DNA from: Plantactinospora sp. BC1
GTDB lineage: Bacteria > Actinomycetota > Actinomycetes > Mycobacteriales > Micromonosporaceae
Length of the DNA: 64,000 nucleotides
Direction: 5' to 3'
Assembly (NCBI RefSeq): GCF_003030345.1
Contig: NZ_CP028158.1
Span: 8,184,001-8,248,000 of the forward strand
Part shown: positions 24,729 through 33,798 of the stretch, piece by piece
Numbering within the stretch: the first letter of the stretch is position 1
How the letters are laid out: each line of letters opens with the position of its first letter
Position numbers and translations under genes: made by a program
Notes under the pieces: generated by a model
Database searches by the model: none
Seen by the model: the letters and a program-made list of their open reading frames with translations, nothing else
Told to the model about the DNA's origin: nothing

Positions 24729-25829
24729 TCACTGCGGCGCGACCCGGGTCTGGTAGGTGTGGTGGGTGGTGAAGCCGAGCCGCCGATAGAGCGAGACGGC
24801 GGCCTCGTTGTGCTCCTCGACCTGGAGGAACGCCCGGCTGGCGCCGAGCCCCGCCGCCCATTCCGCCAGCGCCCGGATCATGTGCTGGGCGAGCCCACGG
24901 CGGCGGGCCGCCGGGACCACCTCGATCAGGCTCAGTCCCAGCCACCGGTCCTGACCGGTGACCGTGCCCCGGGCCACCGCGACCAGTTCCGGGCCGTCGC
25001 CCGGCCCATCTGTCGGCGGCGTGGCGTAGAGGTGGACGAAGCGGACCTGCCGCACGGCGGTGAGGATGTGCCGGGCGGCGGCCGGCAACTCGGCCGGAGC
25101 CCCGGGATCGGCGGGCCGCTCGGCGTCGACGGCCGGGCCGGCGCCGTCCGCGTCGAGCCGGGCGTACCGCCGGGTCTGCCTCGCCTTGCGCTGGGCGGCC
25201 AGGGCGAACCACTCCGGCGAGGCCGTCTCGGCCAGCTCCGGCGCCGGCAGGTCCGGCCGGGCGGGGACGGTCTCCAGGATCGTCGTCAGCGGCGCGGTCT
25301 GCACGAGTACCAGCGGCCGGGCCGTCCAGCCGCGCTCGTCCAGCGCCGCGCCGAGCGGGGCGGCCAGCGGCAGCGGCACGTTGACCATCGCCGGCCGGCC
25401 ACGCTCGGCGTACCAGCGCTGGACCGCGTCGATCGCCTCGTCGAGCGGCCGGTCGGGGTCACCCACCGGCAGTGCGCTGTTCGCCCGTCCGGACCAGCCC
25501 TCGGCGGTACGCAGCAGCCAGTCGCCGAGCCTTTCGCGTACCGGTGCCGGCCAGGCCTCGTCCGAGGCGAGTTCGAGTTCGACCACTGCCGTCGCGTTCG
25601 GGCGCCGGGCCGGCGGCACCCGCTTGGCCCGGTGCACCTCGCCCAGCGGGACCCGGAGCGGCCCGTTCGCGGTGGCCAGCGTGAGATGGGTCTCGGTCAG
25701 GTCGACCAGCTCGCCGAGGGCGTCGCTGAAGAGGGTACGTCCGCTCTGATTTCCGACAATCCGCCGAACGACTATCCGGTGTCCCACATCGCGGCGTCCG
25801 AGCACGATCGACCCCCTCCCCGGCGACAT
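24729..25829 (-). CDS. GNAT acetyltransferase, Rv0428c/Cg3035-like
   Basis: The 366-residue protein has an N-terminal small beta-barrel-like region (about 1-75) and a C-terminal GNAT domain with the acetyl-CoA loop RRRGLAQHM near residues 312-320 and the [18 protein letters not shown] ending. This two-part layout matches the actinobacterial Rv0428c-type family. Substrate not established. It is divergent from fdxA, sharing an intergenic region of 55 bp; its start may be leaderless. Confidence 0.85.
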   Translation of the reverse strand: MSPGRGSIVLGRRDVGHRIVVRRIVGNQSGRTLFSDALGELVDLTETHLTLATANGPLRVPLGEVHRAKRVPPARRPNATAVVELELASDEAWPAPVRERLGDWLLRTAEGWSGRANSALPVGDPDRPLDEAIDAVQRWYAERGRPAMVNVPLPLAAPLGAALDERGWTARPLVLVQTAPLTTILETVPARPDLPAPELAETASPEWFALAAQRKARQTRRYARLDADGAGPAVDAERPADPGAPAELPAAARHILTAVRQVRFVHLYATPPTDGPGDGPELVAVARGTVTGQDRWLGLSLIEVVPAARRRGLAQHMIRALAEWAAGLGASRAFLQVEEHNEAAVSLYRRLGFTTHHTYQTRVAPQ

Positions 25830-25884
25830 ACTAGGCTCTTACCGTCGCGGTCGATCGCGGCGTGGCTTGCGGAGGAGAAGATCG

Positions 25885-26208
25885 GTGACCTACATCATCG
25901 CCGAGCCGTGCGTGGATGTGCTCGACAAAGCGTGCATCGAGGAGTGCCCGGTCGACTGCATCTACGAGGGCAACCGGATGCTCTACATCCACCCCGACGA
26001 GTGTGTCGACTGCGGGGCGTGCGAGCCGGTCTGCCCGGTGGAGGCGATCTTCTACGAGGACGACGTGCCGGAGCAGTGGAAGGACTACACCACCGCCAAC
26101 TACGAGTTCTTCGAGGATCTCGGGTCGCCGGGTGGAGCCTCCAAGATCGGCAAAATCGAGAAGGACACTTCCTTCGTCGCGGCCCAGCCGCCTCGGGGTG
26201 AGCACTGA
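25885..26208 (+). CDS. fdxA: Ferredoxin with 3Fe-4S and 4Fe-4S clusters
   Basis: Small electron carrier. The 107-residue protein has two cysteine clusters, the first [17 protein letters not shown] and the second [12 protein letters not shown]. The wider spacing and the missing second cysteine in the first set are typical of seven-iron ferredoxins. The GTG at 25885-25887 has a GGAGGAG site at 25871-25877. It precedes dapC by 35 bp, an arrangement seen in many actinobacteria. Confidence 0.93.
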   Translation: MTYIIAEPCVDVLDKACIEECPVDCIYEGNRMLYIHPDECVDCGACEPVCPVEAIFYEDDVPEQWKDYTTANYEFFEDLGSPGGASKIGKIEKDTSFVAAQPPRGEH

Positions 26209-26243
26209 GCGGCCCGGCACCGGCTGCCGGCCGTAGGCCCGAG

Positions 26244-27347
26244 GTGGGGCGCTCCGGCCGTACCGGCAACCTGCCCGACTTCCCCTGGGACCTGCTCGAG
26301 CCGGCGAAGGCGCTGGCCGGGCGGCACCCGGACGGGATCGTCGACCTCTCCGTCGGTACCCCGGTCGACCCGGTGCCCGGCTCGATCCGGGCGGCCCTGG
26401 CGGCGGCCTCGGACGCGCCCGGCTATCCGCTGACCGCCGGTTCCCCGGCGCTGCGCGCGGCGATCACCGAGTGGGTCGCCCGGTCCTGCGGTGCCGATCC
26501 GGAGACCGTCGGCGTGCTGCCGACCATCGGCTCCAAGGAGCTGGTCGGCTGGCTGCCCACCCTGCTCGGGCTCGGCCCCGGCGACGTGGTGGCGATCCCG
26601 CAGGTCTGCTATCCGACGTACGAGGTCGGCGCCCGGCTGGCCGGCGCGGAGGTGGTCCGGGCCGACGCCCTGACCGCGCTCGGTCCCGACCCCCGGGTCC
26701 GGCTGCTCTGGGTCAACTCGCCGTCCAACCCGACCGGTCGGGTACTCCCGCCGGAGCACCTCCGCAAGGTGGTGGACTGGGCCCGCGAGCGCGGCGTGGT
26801 GGTGGCCAGTGACGAGTGCTACCTCTCGCTGGGCTGGGAGGAGACGCCGACCTCGATCCTCGACCCGGCGGTCTCCGGCGGTGACCACGCCAACCTGCTG
26901 GCCGTGCACTCGCTCTCCAAGCGCTCCAACCTGGCGGGCTACCGGGCCGGCTTCGTCGCCGGTGACCGGAGCATCGTCGGCGCACTGCTGGCGGTCCGGA
27001 AACACGCCGGGATGATCGTGCCGGCGCCGGTGCAGGCGGCGATGGTCGCGGCGCTCGGTGACGAGGCACACGTGGCCGAGCAGCGGCTCCGATACGCCGC
27101 CCGCCGCGAGGTGCTGCGCGACGCGCTGGTCAAGGCCGGTTTCGAGATCGCGCACTCCACGGCCGGGCTCTATCTGTGGGCCGGCCGGGACGAGGACTGC
27201 TGGACCACCGTGCAGTGGTTCGCCGAGCGGGGCATCCTGGTCGCGCCCGGCGAGTTCTACGGTCCGACCGGCAACCGGCACGTCCGGGTCGCGCTCACCG
27301 CGACCGACGAGCGGGTGGCTGCCGCCGCGGACCGGCTGGCCGGCTGA
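26244..27347 (+). CDS. dapC: Succinyldiaminopimelate transaminase
   Basis: PLP enzyme converting N-succinyl-2-amino-6-ketopimelate to succinyl-diaminopimelate in the lysine/peptidoglycan pathway. The 367-residue protein shows a class I aminotransferase fold, with the PLP lysine in SLSKRSNLAGYRAGF and the NSPSNPTG motif. It starts with GTG; the ribosome site is weak and likely coupled to fdxA. dapD and dapE, the neighbouring steps, lie at 43-45 kb in this window. Confidence 0.9.
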   Translation: MGRSGRTGNLPDFPWDLLEPAKALAGRHPDGIVDLSVGTPVDPVPGSIRAALAAASDAPGYPLTAGSPALRAAITEWVARSCGADPETVGVLPTIGSKELVGWLPTLLGLGPGDVVAIPQVCYPTYEVGARLAGAEVVRADALTALGPDPRVRLLWVNSPSNPTGRVLPPEHLRKVVDWARERGVVVASDECYLSLGWEETPTSILDPAVSGGDHANLLAVHSLSKRSNLAGYRAGFVAGDRSIVGALLAVRKHAGMIVPAPVQAAMVAALGDEAHVAEQRLRYAARREVLRDALVKAGFEIAHSTAGLYLWAGRDEDCWTTVQWFAERGILVAPGEFYGPTGNRHVRVALTATDERVAAAADRLAG

Positions 27348-27391
27348 CCCTCCGCGCGACGGGGCCCGACGAGGTCGGTGTGACGGCGTCG

Positions 27392-27403
27392 GAGAGCGCT
27401 CTC
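27392..27403. promoter_or_regulatory. LacI-type operator palindrome
   Basis: A perfect 12-bp palindrome GAGAGCGCTCTC lies 143 bp upstream of the start of the secreted ThuA/GSDH protein. Its centre GAGCGCTC is the core of operators bound by actinobacterial LacI-family sugar regulators such as CebR/CelR. A possible promoter follows (TTGACG at 27423-27428, AACGAT at 27447-27452, 18-bp spacing). No LacI gene is in the window. Confidence 0.6.
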
Positions 27404-27545
27404 GGAATTTCGTCGCGACCGCTTGACGTCGTGGCAACACGCTCGCAACGATGGATGCACATCTCTCGCGCCTCCGGTGACCACCGGTGGCGCGGGCCAG
27501 AGGGCGTGACACGGCGGACCGCCCGGTCGACGAAGGGACCGGTCC

Positions 27546-30500
27546 GTGCGTGGCACAACACGATCCTGGCTCGGCGCTGCGCTGAGCCTGCTTCTCGTAC
27601 TCGTCGCGGTGGCGGTGACACCGCCGGTGGCGAGTGCCGCCCCCGCCTTCAGCGTGCTGGTCTTCTCCAAGACCGCCGGCTTCCGGCACGGCTCGATCGG
27701 CCCCGGCGTGGCGGCGATCCAGCAGCTCGGCACCGCCAACAACTTCGCCGTCGAGGCGACCGAGGACGCCGGGGCGTTCACCGACGCCAACCTGGCCCGG
27801 TTCGACGCGGTCGTCTGGCTTTCCACCACCGGGGACGTACTCGACACCGCGCAGCAGGGCGCCTTCCAGCGCTACATCCAGGCCGGCGGCGGGTACGTCG
27901 GAGTGCACGCCGCCTCCGACACCGAGTACGACTGGCCGTGGTACGGCGGGCTGGTCGGGGCGTACTTCGCCTCGCACCCGGCACCGCAGCCGGCCACGGT
28001 CAAGGTCGCCGACCGGGTGCACCCGTCGACCCGTACGCTGCCGCTGCGCTGGAACCGCAGCGACGAGTGGTACAACTTCCGGACCAACCCGCGCGGCAGG
28101 GTGCACGTGCTGGCCACCCTGGACGAGACGACCTACACCGGCGGGGGGAACGGGCACGACCACCCGATCGCCTGGTGCCACAACTACGACGGCGGCCGGT
28201 CCTGGTACACCGGCGGTGGGCACACCGACGAGTCCTTCGCCGAGCCGCTCTTCCGGGCCCACCTGCTCGGCGGGCTGCGCAGCGCGGCCGGGGTCGAGCC
28301 CGGGGTCTGCGGCGGCACCGTGGACAGCAGCTTCCAGCAGGTGACCCTCGCCAAGGGGGTGGCCGAGACGGGCGAGCCGATGAGCCTGACCGTGCTGCCG
28401 GACCGGGGCGTACTGCACACCGCCCGGGACGGCACGATCCGGCACACCGACGCGGTCGGCAACACCAAGCTCGCCGGCCGGCTCCCGGTCTACACCTCGG
28501 ACGAGGAGGGCTTGCAGGGGATCAAGGCCGACCCGAACTTCGCCAGCAACCGCTGGGTGTACCTCTACTACGCGCCACCGCTGAACACCCCCGGCGGCGG
28601 CGCCCCGGCCACCGGTACCCCGGCCGACTTCGCCCCATGGAACGGCGTCAACCGGCTCTCCCGGTTCACCGTACGGGCCGACAACACAATCGACCTGGCG
28701 AGCGAGACGCTGGTGCTGGACGTGCCGACCAGCCGGGGGATGTGCTGCCACGTCGGCGGGGACATCGACTTCGACGCCGCCGGCAACCTCTATCTCTCCA
28801 CCGGCGACGACACCAACCCGTTCGACTCGGCCGGGTTCAGCCCGCTCGACGAGCGGGCCGGCCGGAACCCGGCGTTCGACGCCCAGCGGACCTCGGCGAA
28901 CAGCAACGACCTGCGCGGCAAGGTGCTGCGGATCAGGCCGGGCGCGGGCGGCGGCTACACCGTGCCGGCCGGCAACATGTTCGCGCCGGGGACGGCGAAC
29001 ACCCGGCCGGAGATCTACGCGATGGGGTTCCGCAACCCGTTCCGGATGAGCGTGGACCGGGCCACCGGGGTGGTCTACCTGGGCGACTACGGCCCGGACG
29101 CCGGCACCGCCGACCCGAACCGGGGGCCGGCCGGGCAGGTGGAGTTCGCCCGGATCACCGCGCCGGGCTTCTACGGCTGGCCGTACTGCACCGGCAACAA
29201 CGACGCGTACAACGAGTTCACCTTCCCGAGCGGGCCGTCCGGGCCGAAGTACAACTGCGCGGGCGGGCCGGTGAACGACTCGCCGAACAACACCGGGATC
29301 CGGAACCTGCCGGCGGCGGTGCCGGCCTGGCTGCCGTACACCGGGTCGCAGCCGCCGGAGTTCCCCGGCGGCGGGCTGTCGCCGATGGCCGGCCCGGTCT
29401 ACCGGTACGACCCGAACTCGACCTCCGAGGTGGCCTTCCCGGAGTACTACCACGGGACGTTCTTCGCCGGTGAGTTCGGCCGGCGCTGGATCCGGAACAT
29501 CGTGCTCGACGAGGCGGGGAAGCCGTTCAAGATCAACCCGTTCCCGTGGTCCGGTACCCAGGTGATGGACCTGGAGTTCGGCCCGGACGGCGCGCTCTAC
29601 GTGCTCGACTACGGCACCGGCTTCTTCAACGGCGACGAGAACTCGGCGGTCTACCGGATCGAGTACGCCCGCAGCGGCCGTGCCCCCAAGCCGGTGGTGG
29701 CGGCGACCCCGACCTCCGGGGTGGCGCCGCTGACCGTCAGCTTCTCCTCGGCCGGCACCCTCGACCCGGACGGCGACCCGATCAGCTACGCCTGGGACTT
29801 CGACGGCAACGGCAGCACCGACTCCACCGCCCCGAACCCGACCTTCACCTATTCGAGCAACGGCACCCGGAGTGCGACGCTGACCGTCCGGGACTCGACC
29901 GGCAAGACCGCCACCGGCAGCGTGGTGATCACGGTCGGCAACACCGCCCCGACGGTCCGGCTGGAGTTGCCGGCCAACGGCCAGACCTTCACCTTCGGCG
30001 ACACGGTGCCGTTCCGGGTGGTGGTGACCGACCCGCAGGACGGCAGCGTCGACTGCTCCCGGGTGAAGGTCAACTATCTGCTCGGGCACGACGCGCACTC
30101 GCACCTGCTGGCCAGCGCGCAGGGCTGCACCGGCACGCTCCGGACGCTCGCCGAGGCCGACCACGGCGCCGCCGCGAACGTCTTCGGGGTCTTCGACGCC
30201 GAGTACACCGACAACGGTGGGGGCGGGCAGGCGCCGCTGACCACGCACGCGCAGAGCATCCTGCAACCGCGGGTACGCCAGGCCGAGCACTACTCGTCGA
30301 GCAACGGCGTACAGACCAGCGCGCCGGGACAGGCGCACGGCGGCCGGGCGGTCGGGTACGTCGACAACGGGGACTGGATCGCGTTCACCCCGTACAACCT
30401 GACCGGGGTACGGTCGTTCTCGGCCCGGGTTGGCGCGAACGTCGGCGGGCACACCCTGGAGTTCCGGGTCGGCTCGCCGACCGGACAGTTGATCGGCTCG

Positions 30501-31475
30501 GCGACGGTTCCGGCGACCGGCGGCTACGGCGAGTTCCGGGACGTCACCGGCGGCATCACCGCGCCGGCCGGCACCCACGAGCTGTACCTGGTGTTCCGGG
30601 GCACCGGCGGCGGGCTCTACGACATCGACGAGTTCACCCTGCTCGGCGAGGGCGGCGGGCCGGGGCCGGACCCCGAGCCGACCGGCAACCTGGCGCGCAA
30701 CCGGCCGGCCACCGCGTCGAGCGTGCAGGGTGCCGACGTGCCCGCCTCGGCGGCGGTGGACGGCAACCCGGCCACCCGTTGGTCCTCGGCCTTCGCCGAC
30801 CCGCAGTGGATCACCGTCGACCTCGGGGCGTCGTACCAGCTCAGCCGGGTACGGCTGAACTGGGAGGCGGCGTACGGCAGCGCGTACCAGATCCAGACCT
30901 CGCCGGACGGCACCGCCTGGACCACCGTGAAGTCGGTGACCGGCGGCGACGGCGGCCTCGACGACCACCCCGGGCTGACCGGCGCCGGCCGGTACGTCCG
31001 GATCAACGGCACCGCCCGGGGCACCGGCTTCGGCTACTCGCTCTGGGAGTTCGAGGTCTACGGCACCCCGTTCGGGCCGGGCGGTGGCGGCAACCTGCTG
31101 CTGAACCGGCCCGCCACCGCGTCCAGCTCGGAGGGCGCCGACGTGCCCGCCTCGGCGGCGGTGGACGGCAATCCGGCGACCCGCTGGTCGTCGGCGTTCA
31201 CCGATCCACAGTGGATCCGGGTGGACCTCGGGTCGGCGCGGCCGATCGGCCGGGTGAAGCTGGCCTGGGAGTCCGCGTACGGCAGCGCGTACCAGATCCA
31301 GACCTCGACCGACGGCACCGCCTGGACCACCGTGCGGTCGGTGACCGGCGGCGACGGCGGCACCGACGAGCACACCGGGCTCGGCGCCGCCGGCCGCTAC
31401 CTGCGGATCAACGGCACCGCCCGGGGTACCGGCTACGGCTACTCACTCTGGGAACTGGAGGCGTATCCGAGCTGA
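27546..31475 (+). CDS. Secreted ThuA / sugar dehydrogenase-like propeller / PKD / CBM6 / discoidin protein
   Basis: A 1,309-residue exported protein. Domains in order: signal peptide (about 1-32), ThuA-like glutamine-amidotransferase-fold domain (about 34-245), six-bladed propeller of the glucose/sorbosone dehydrogenase type (about 270-700), PKD domain (about 715-798), a short Ig-like stretch, CBM6 (about 910-1033) and two F5/8 type C (discoidin) modules (about 1047-1172 and 1181-1309) that are strongly similar to each other. This suggests an extracellular enzyme acting on or binding polysaccharide. Its start (GTG) follows a CGAAGGGACC site. A LacI-type palindrome lies upstream, consistent with sugar control. 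The substrate is unknown. Confidence 0.88.
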   Translation: MRGTTRSWLGAALSLLLVLVAVAVTPPVASAAPAFSVLVFSKTAGFRHGSIGPGVAAIQQLGTANNFAVEATEDAGAFTDANLARFDAVVWLSTTGDVLDTAQQGAFQRYIQAGGGYVGVHAASDTEYDWPWYGGLVGAYFASHPAPQPATVKVADRVHPSTRTLPLRWNRSDEWYNFRTNPRGRVHVLATLDETTYTGGGNGHDHPIAWCHNYDGGRSWYTGGGHTDESFAEPLFRAHLLGGLRSAAGVEPGVCGGTVDSSFQQVTLAKGVAETGEPMSLTVLPDRGVLHTARDGTIRHTDAVGNTKLAGRLPVYTSDEEGLQGIKADPNFASNRWVYLYYAPPLNTPGGGAPATGTPADFAPWNGVNRLSRFTVRADNTIDLASETLVLDVPTSRGMCCHVGGDIDFDAAGNLYLSTGDDTNPFDSAGFSPLDERAGRNPAFDAQRTSANSNDLRGKVLRIRPGAGGGYTVPAGNMFAPGTANTRPEIYAMGFRNPFRMSVDRATGVVYLGDYGPDAGTADPNRGPAGQVEFARITAPGFYGWPYCTGNNDAYNEFTFPSGPSGPKYNCAGGPVNDSPNNTGIRNLPAAVPAWLPYTGSQPPEFPGGGLSPMAGPVYRYDPNSTSEVAFPEYYHGTFFAGEFGRRWIRNIVLDEAGKPFKINPFPWSGTQVMDLEFGPDGALYVLDYGTGFFNGDENSAVYRIEYARSGRAPKPVVAATPTSGVAPLTVSFSSAGTLDPDGDPISYAWDFDGNGSTDSTAPNPTFTYSSNGTRSATLTVRDSTGKTATGSVVITVGNTAPTVRLELPANGQTFTFGDTVPFRVVVTDPQDGSVDCSRVKVNYLLGHDAHSHLLASAQGCTGTLRTLAEADHGAAANVFGVFDAEYTDNGGGGQAPLTTHAQSILQPRVRQAEHYSSSNGVQTSAPGQAHGGRAVGYVDNGDWIAFTPYNLTGVRSFSARVGANVGGHTLEFRVGSPTGQLIGSATVPATGGYGEFRDVTGGITAPAGTHELYLVFRGTGGGLYDIDEFTLLGEGGGPGPDPEPTGNLARNRPATASSVQGADVPASAAVDGNPATRWSSAFADPQWITVDLGASYQLSRVRLNWEAAYGSAYQIQTSPDGTAWTTVKSVTGGDGGLDDHPGLTGAGRYVRINGTARGTGFGYSLWEFEVYGTPFGPGGGGNLLLNRPATASSSEGADVPASAAVDGNPATRWSSAFTDPQWIRVDLGSARPIGRVKLAWESAYGSAYQIQTSTDGTAWTTVRSVTGGDGGTDEHTGLGAAGRYLRINGTARGTGYGYSLWELEAYPS

Positions 31476-31526
31476 CGGTCGAACCGTCCTGCTGACGGTC
31501 GAACGTCCTGCTGACGGCCGCTGAAG
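31471..31526. repeat. Tandem repeat of about 20 bp containing the stop codon of the secreted protein
   Basis: Units GCTGACGGTCGAACCGTCCT (31471-31490), a 19-bp copy (31491-31509) and a diverged third copy (from 31510) follow each other. The TGA stop of the preceding gene (31473-31475) is part of the first unit, so the stop context is copied twice downstream. Confidence 0.9.
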
Positions 31527-31539
31527 GGCGTCTTCCGGG

Positions 31540-32097
31540 TCAGTTCGCCCCGGCGGCGCGGCCGAGGCGGATGGCCGAGAGGAGGAAGAAGACGGCGCCC
31601 GGGATGGCGTAGCCGATCGCGTTGGTCAGCACCGGGTTGTCCGTGGCGGCGGCGGCGATGAAGGACCCGCCGGCGAGTACCGAGATGCCACCGCTGACGA
31701 TCATCGGCCACTGGCCACCCATCCCGCGCCGGTTGACCGCCACGATCAGCTGCACCAGCCCGGCCACGACCGCCCAGGCACCCCAGACGCGCAGCACCGC
31801 CGGTATGCCGGACGTGCCGGCGACGGCCAGCCCGACGGCGGCGAGCAGGCTGACCGCGACGTTCACGTACAGCAGGGTGGGCGATCCGGTGGCGCGCGAG
31901 GCGCGGGCGTCGACGACGGCGGCGCCCACGTCGAACAGGGGGTAGAGCACGAGCAGCGCCACGACGAGCGGGTTGAGGTGCCCGGCGATCGTGAACATCA
32001 CCAGGGCCCAGGCGATGGCGAACGCGAAGCGGACGAAGTACAGCCGCCGCAGGGTGGACGCGATCGCCGGGCTGCGGGGTGCGGTGACGATGGTCAT
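31540..32097 (-). CDS. Membrane protein controlled by the divergent TetR regulator (probable)
   Basis: The 185-residue product has about six hydrophobic helices and no catalytic motif; the pattern resembles small DUF308/HdeD-like integral membrane proteins, though I am not certain. The ATG at 32095-32097 has a GAAAGGATC site. It is divergent from a TetR gene, with two copies of a palindromic operator in the 157-bp gap, so it is the likely regulated target. Confidence 0.8.
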   Translation of the reverse strand: MTIVTAPRSPAIASTLRRLYFVRFAFAIAWALVMFTIAGHLNPLVVALLVLYPLFDVGAAVVDARASRATGSPTLLYVNVAVSLLAAVGLAVAGTSGIPAVLRVWGAWAVVAGLVQLIVAVNRRGMGGQWPMIVSGGISVLAGGSFIAAAATDNPVLTNAIGYAIPGAVFFLLSAIRLGRAAGAN

Positions 32098-32168
32098 GGT
32101 GATCCTTTCGGCGGCAACTGAGGGACGACCGCGATCGAACGGGACGCGATCGGAGAAACCGCGCTGGG

Positions 32169-32188
32169 AGAACGAACGTTCTGTCTTG
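32169..32188. promoter_or_regulatory. TetR operator copy 1
   Basis: AGAACGAACGTTCTGTCTTG contains AACGTTCTGTCTTG (32175-32188), whose exact 14-base reverse complement recurs at 32218-32231. It lies in the divergent promoter region nearer the membrane protein gene. TetR-family repressors often bind such paired palindromes next to their own gene. Confidence 0.7.
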
Positions 32189-32217
32189 GCAAAGGTAGCG
32201 GCTCCGGGCTGGCGTCG

Positions 32218-32233
32218 CAAGACAGAACGTTCT
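32218..32233. promoter_or_regulatory. TetR operator copy 2
   Basis: CAAGACAGAACGTTCT includes the perfect 10-bp palindrome AGAACGTTCT (32224-32233), 22 bp before the TetR start codon. It mirrors the first copy at 32169-32188. Repression of both divergent genes is the natural reading; effector unknown. Confidence 0.7.
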
Positions 32234-32236
32234 ACC

Positions 32237-32270
32237 TCTCGCTACCATGGGGTCATGGCAGGTAGCGAGA
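32237..32270 (+). promoter_or_regulatory. 10-bp stem bracketing the tetR start codon
   Basis: TCTCGCTACC (32237-32246) and GGTAGCGAGA (32261-32270) are perfect reverse complements with a 14-nt loop holding the ATG at 32255-32257. In the mRNA this hairpin would enclose the translation start. No strong ribosome site is visible in front of the gene. Whether the fold matters is inference. Confidence 0.55.
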
Positions 32271-32851
32271 CCGACATCCGGCCCTCCGAGGCGCGACAAC
32301 GGCTCCTCGACACGGCGACCAGGATTTTCTACGGCGAGGGGATCCACTCGGTCGGCGTCGACCGGATCGTCACCGAGGCGAAGGTGACCCGGGCGACCTT
32401 CTATCGGCACTTCCCGAGCAAGGAGGATCTGGTCCTCGCCTATCTGAACGCGGCCGACCACGCCATCCGCAGCCAGGTGGAGACCGCCCTCGCCGCCGGC
32501 CTACCGGCGCCCGAGACCCTCCGGGCCGTTGCCGAGTCGATCGCCCAGGGCATCCGGTCCACCGGCTTCCGTGGCTGCGCCTTCCTGAACGCCGTGGCTG
32601 AGTACCCCGACCCCGACCACCCGGTGCACCAAGCCGTCCTCGCGCACCGGCAGTGGTTCCTCGACACGGTCAACACCCTGATGGCGGGCATCCAGAAAAC
32701 CGACGCCGAGCCCGCCGCGCAGCACTTCGTCATGCTCCGCGACGGCGCCATGGCGGCCGGCTGTCTCTTCGACCCGGTACTGATCTGCGAGACCTTCCTC
32801 CGTGGCGTCGAAGGACTCATCCGGACCCACGCCGCACGCCAGCCATCCTGA
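32255..32851 (+). CDS. TetR/AcrR-family transcriptional regulator
   Basis: A 198-residue repressor with an N-terminal helix-turn-helix (about 12-60; TRATFYRHFPSKEDLV is the recognition region) and a C-terminal ligand-binding domain with the RGCAFLNAVAEYPDP segment common in this subgroup. It is divergent from a membrane protein, with paired operators in between. The start ATG sits in the loop of a possible hairpin. Ligand unknown. Confidence 0.9.
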   Translation: MAGSETDIRPSEARQRLLDTATRIFYGEGIHSVGVDRIVTEAKVTRATFYRHFPSKEDLVLAYLNAADHAIRSQVETALAAGLPAPETLRAVAESIAQGIRSTGFRGCAFLNAVAEYPDPDHPVHQAVLAHRQWFLDTVNTLMAGIQKTDAEPAAQHFVMLRDGAMAAGCLFDPVLICETFLRGVEGLIRTHAARQPS

Positions 32852-32927
32852 GCCGCGCTCCCGCCTGCGGTGGCACACGCCGAACGGCGTGGACCCGGGA
32901 AGAGGACCGCGTGATCCGCACACCGGC

Positions 32928-33023
32928 TTCGTCCGTGGCACACACGCCGGGCTCTTCGTCCGTGGCACACACGCCGGGCTCTTCGTCCGCGACACACACT
33001 CCGGCTTTGTCCGCGACAAACTC
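32928..33023. repeat. Tandem repeat, about 3.5 x 27 bp
   Basis: Units at 32928-32954 and 32955-32981 are identical, the third (32982-33008) has several changes, and a half unit follows to about 33023. The array lies between the tetR stop and the promoter of the phosphotransferase gene. It does not include a stop codon of the upstream gene. Confidence 0.93.
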
Positions 33024-33048
33024 GTGGCGACGTCGGTGACCGTCCCGC

Positions 33049-33054
33049 GATAAT
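33049..33054 (+). promoter_or_regulatory. -10 element for a leaderless transcript
   Basis: GATAAT, close to the TATAAT consensus, is followed by exactly 6 nt and the GTG start at 33061. That spacing would place the first transcribed base at the start codon. No ribosome site is present. Confidence 0.55.
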
Positions 33055-33060
33055 CCCCAG

Positions 33061-33798
33061 GTGCCGCAGGTCCAGGTCGTCGTCGCCCACAAGGAGCGCG
33101 CGACACTGCGCGTCGGCGACGTGTTCCTGAAGATCGACTCTGACCAGACGCGTACCGAGGTCGAGGTCGAGGCGATGGCGATGGCACCGATCCCGACCCC
33201 GGAAGTCCTGTGGCGGAAGCCGCCCGTGCTCGCGCTCGCCGCCCTCCCGGGTACGGCACTCGGCCGCCTCGGCGAGCCGTCCAGCGCCTCGTCGACGGCG
33301 TGGGCCGCAGCGGGTGCCGCCGCACGGAAGCTGCACGACGCGCCGCTGCCGCCGTGGCCGGGCCGGAGCCTCGACGAGATCGCAGCGGACCTCGACGGCG
33401 AGTGCGCGTGGCTCGTCGCGAAGAACGTCCTTCCCGCCGACCTGGTCACCCGCAACCGCCAGGTCGCCGAGGCTGCGCTCCGGCCGTGGAGACCGGTGTT
33501 CACACACGGCGATTTCCAGATCACCCACGTGTTCGTCGACGGTGACGAGGTCACCGGCGTGGTCGACTGGTCCGAGGCGGCCCGGGGCGATGCGCTGTAC
33601 GACCTCGCCAGCCTGACATTCGGGCACGAGGAGCGCCTCGACGACGTACTCGCCGGCTACGGCGCCGACGTCGACCTCGACGTGATCCGCGCGTGGTGGT
33701 CGGTACGCAGCCTGCTGGCGGTCCGCTGGCTGGTCGAGCACGGCTTCGACCCGTTCTCGTCCGGCTGCGAGGTCGACGTACTGCGATCCCGGATGTGA
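33061..33798 (+). CDS. Aminoglycoside phosphotransferase-fold kinase
   Basis: A 245-residue protein of the APH/choline kinase fold. The Brenner-type catalytic segment is THGDFQITHVFVDGD, and the metal-binding Asp is in GVVDWSEAARGD. The N-terminal lobe is short (a VFLKID nucleotide-binding strand is present). The substrate is not predictable; many such genes are not antibiotic resistance genes. The GTG start appears leaderless. Tandem repeats separate it from tetR. Confidence 0.85.
   Translation: MPQVQVVVAHKERATLRVGDVFLKIDSDQTRTEVEVEAMAMAPIPTPEVLWRKPPVLALAALPGTALGRLGEPSSASSTAWAAAGAAARKLHDAPLPPWPGRSLDEIAADLDGECAWLVAKNVLPADLVTRNRQVAEAALRPWRPVFTHGDFQITHVFVDGDEVTGVVDWSEAARGDALYDLASLTFGHEERLDDVLAGYGADVDLDVIRAWWSVRSLLAVRWLVEHGFDPFSSGCEVDVLRSRM

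Noticed and set aside
26100-31373. A 1,757-codon open frame opposite the secreted protein
   Set aside because: It is antisense to a well-supported multidomain gene; high GC makes such long antisense frames common.
33061-33798. Aminoglycoside resistance gene
   Set aside because: Only the kinase fold is visible; substrate motifs of known resistance enzymes are not.
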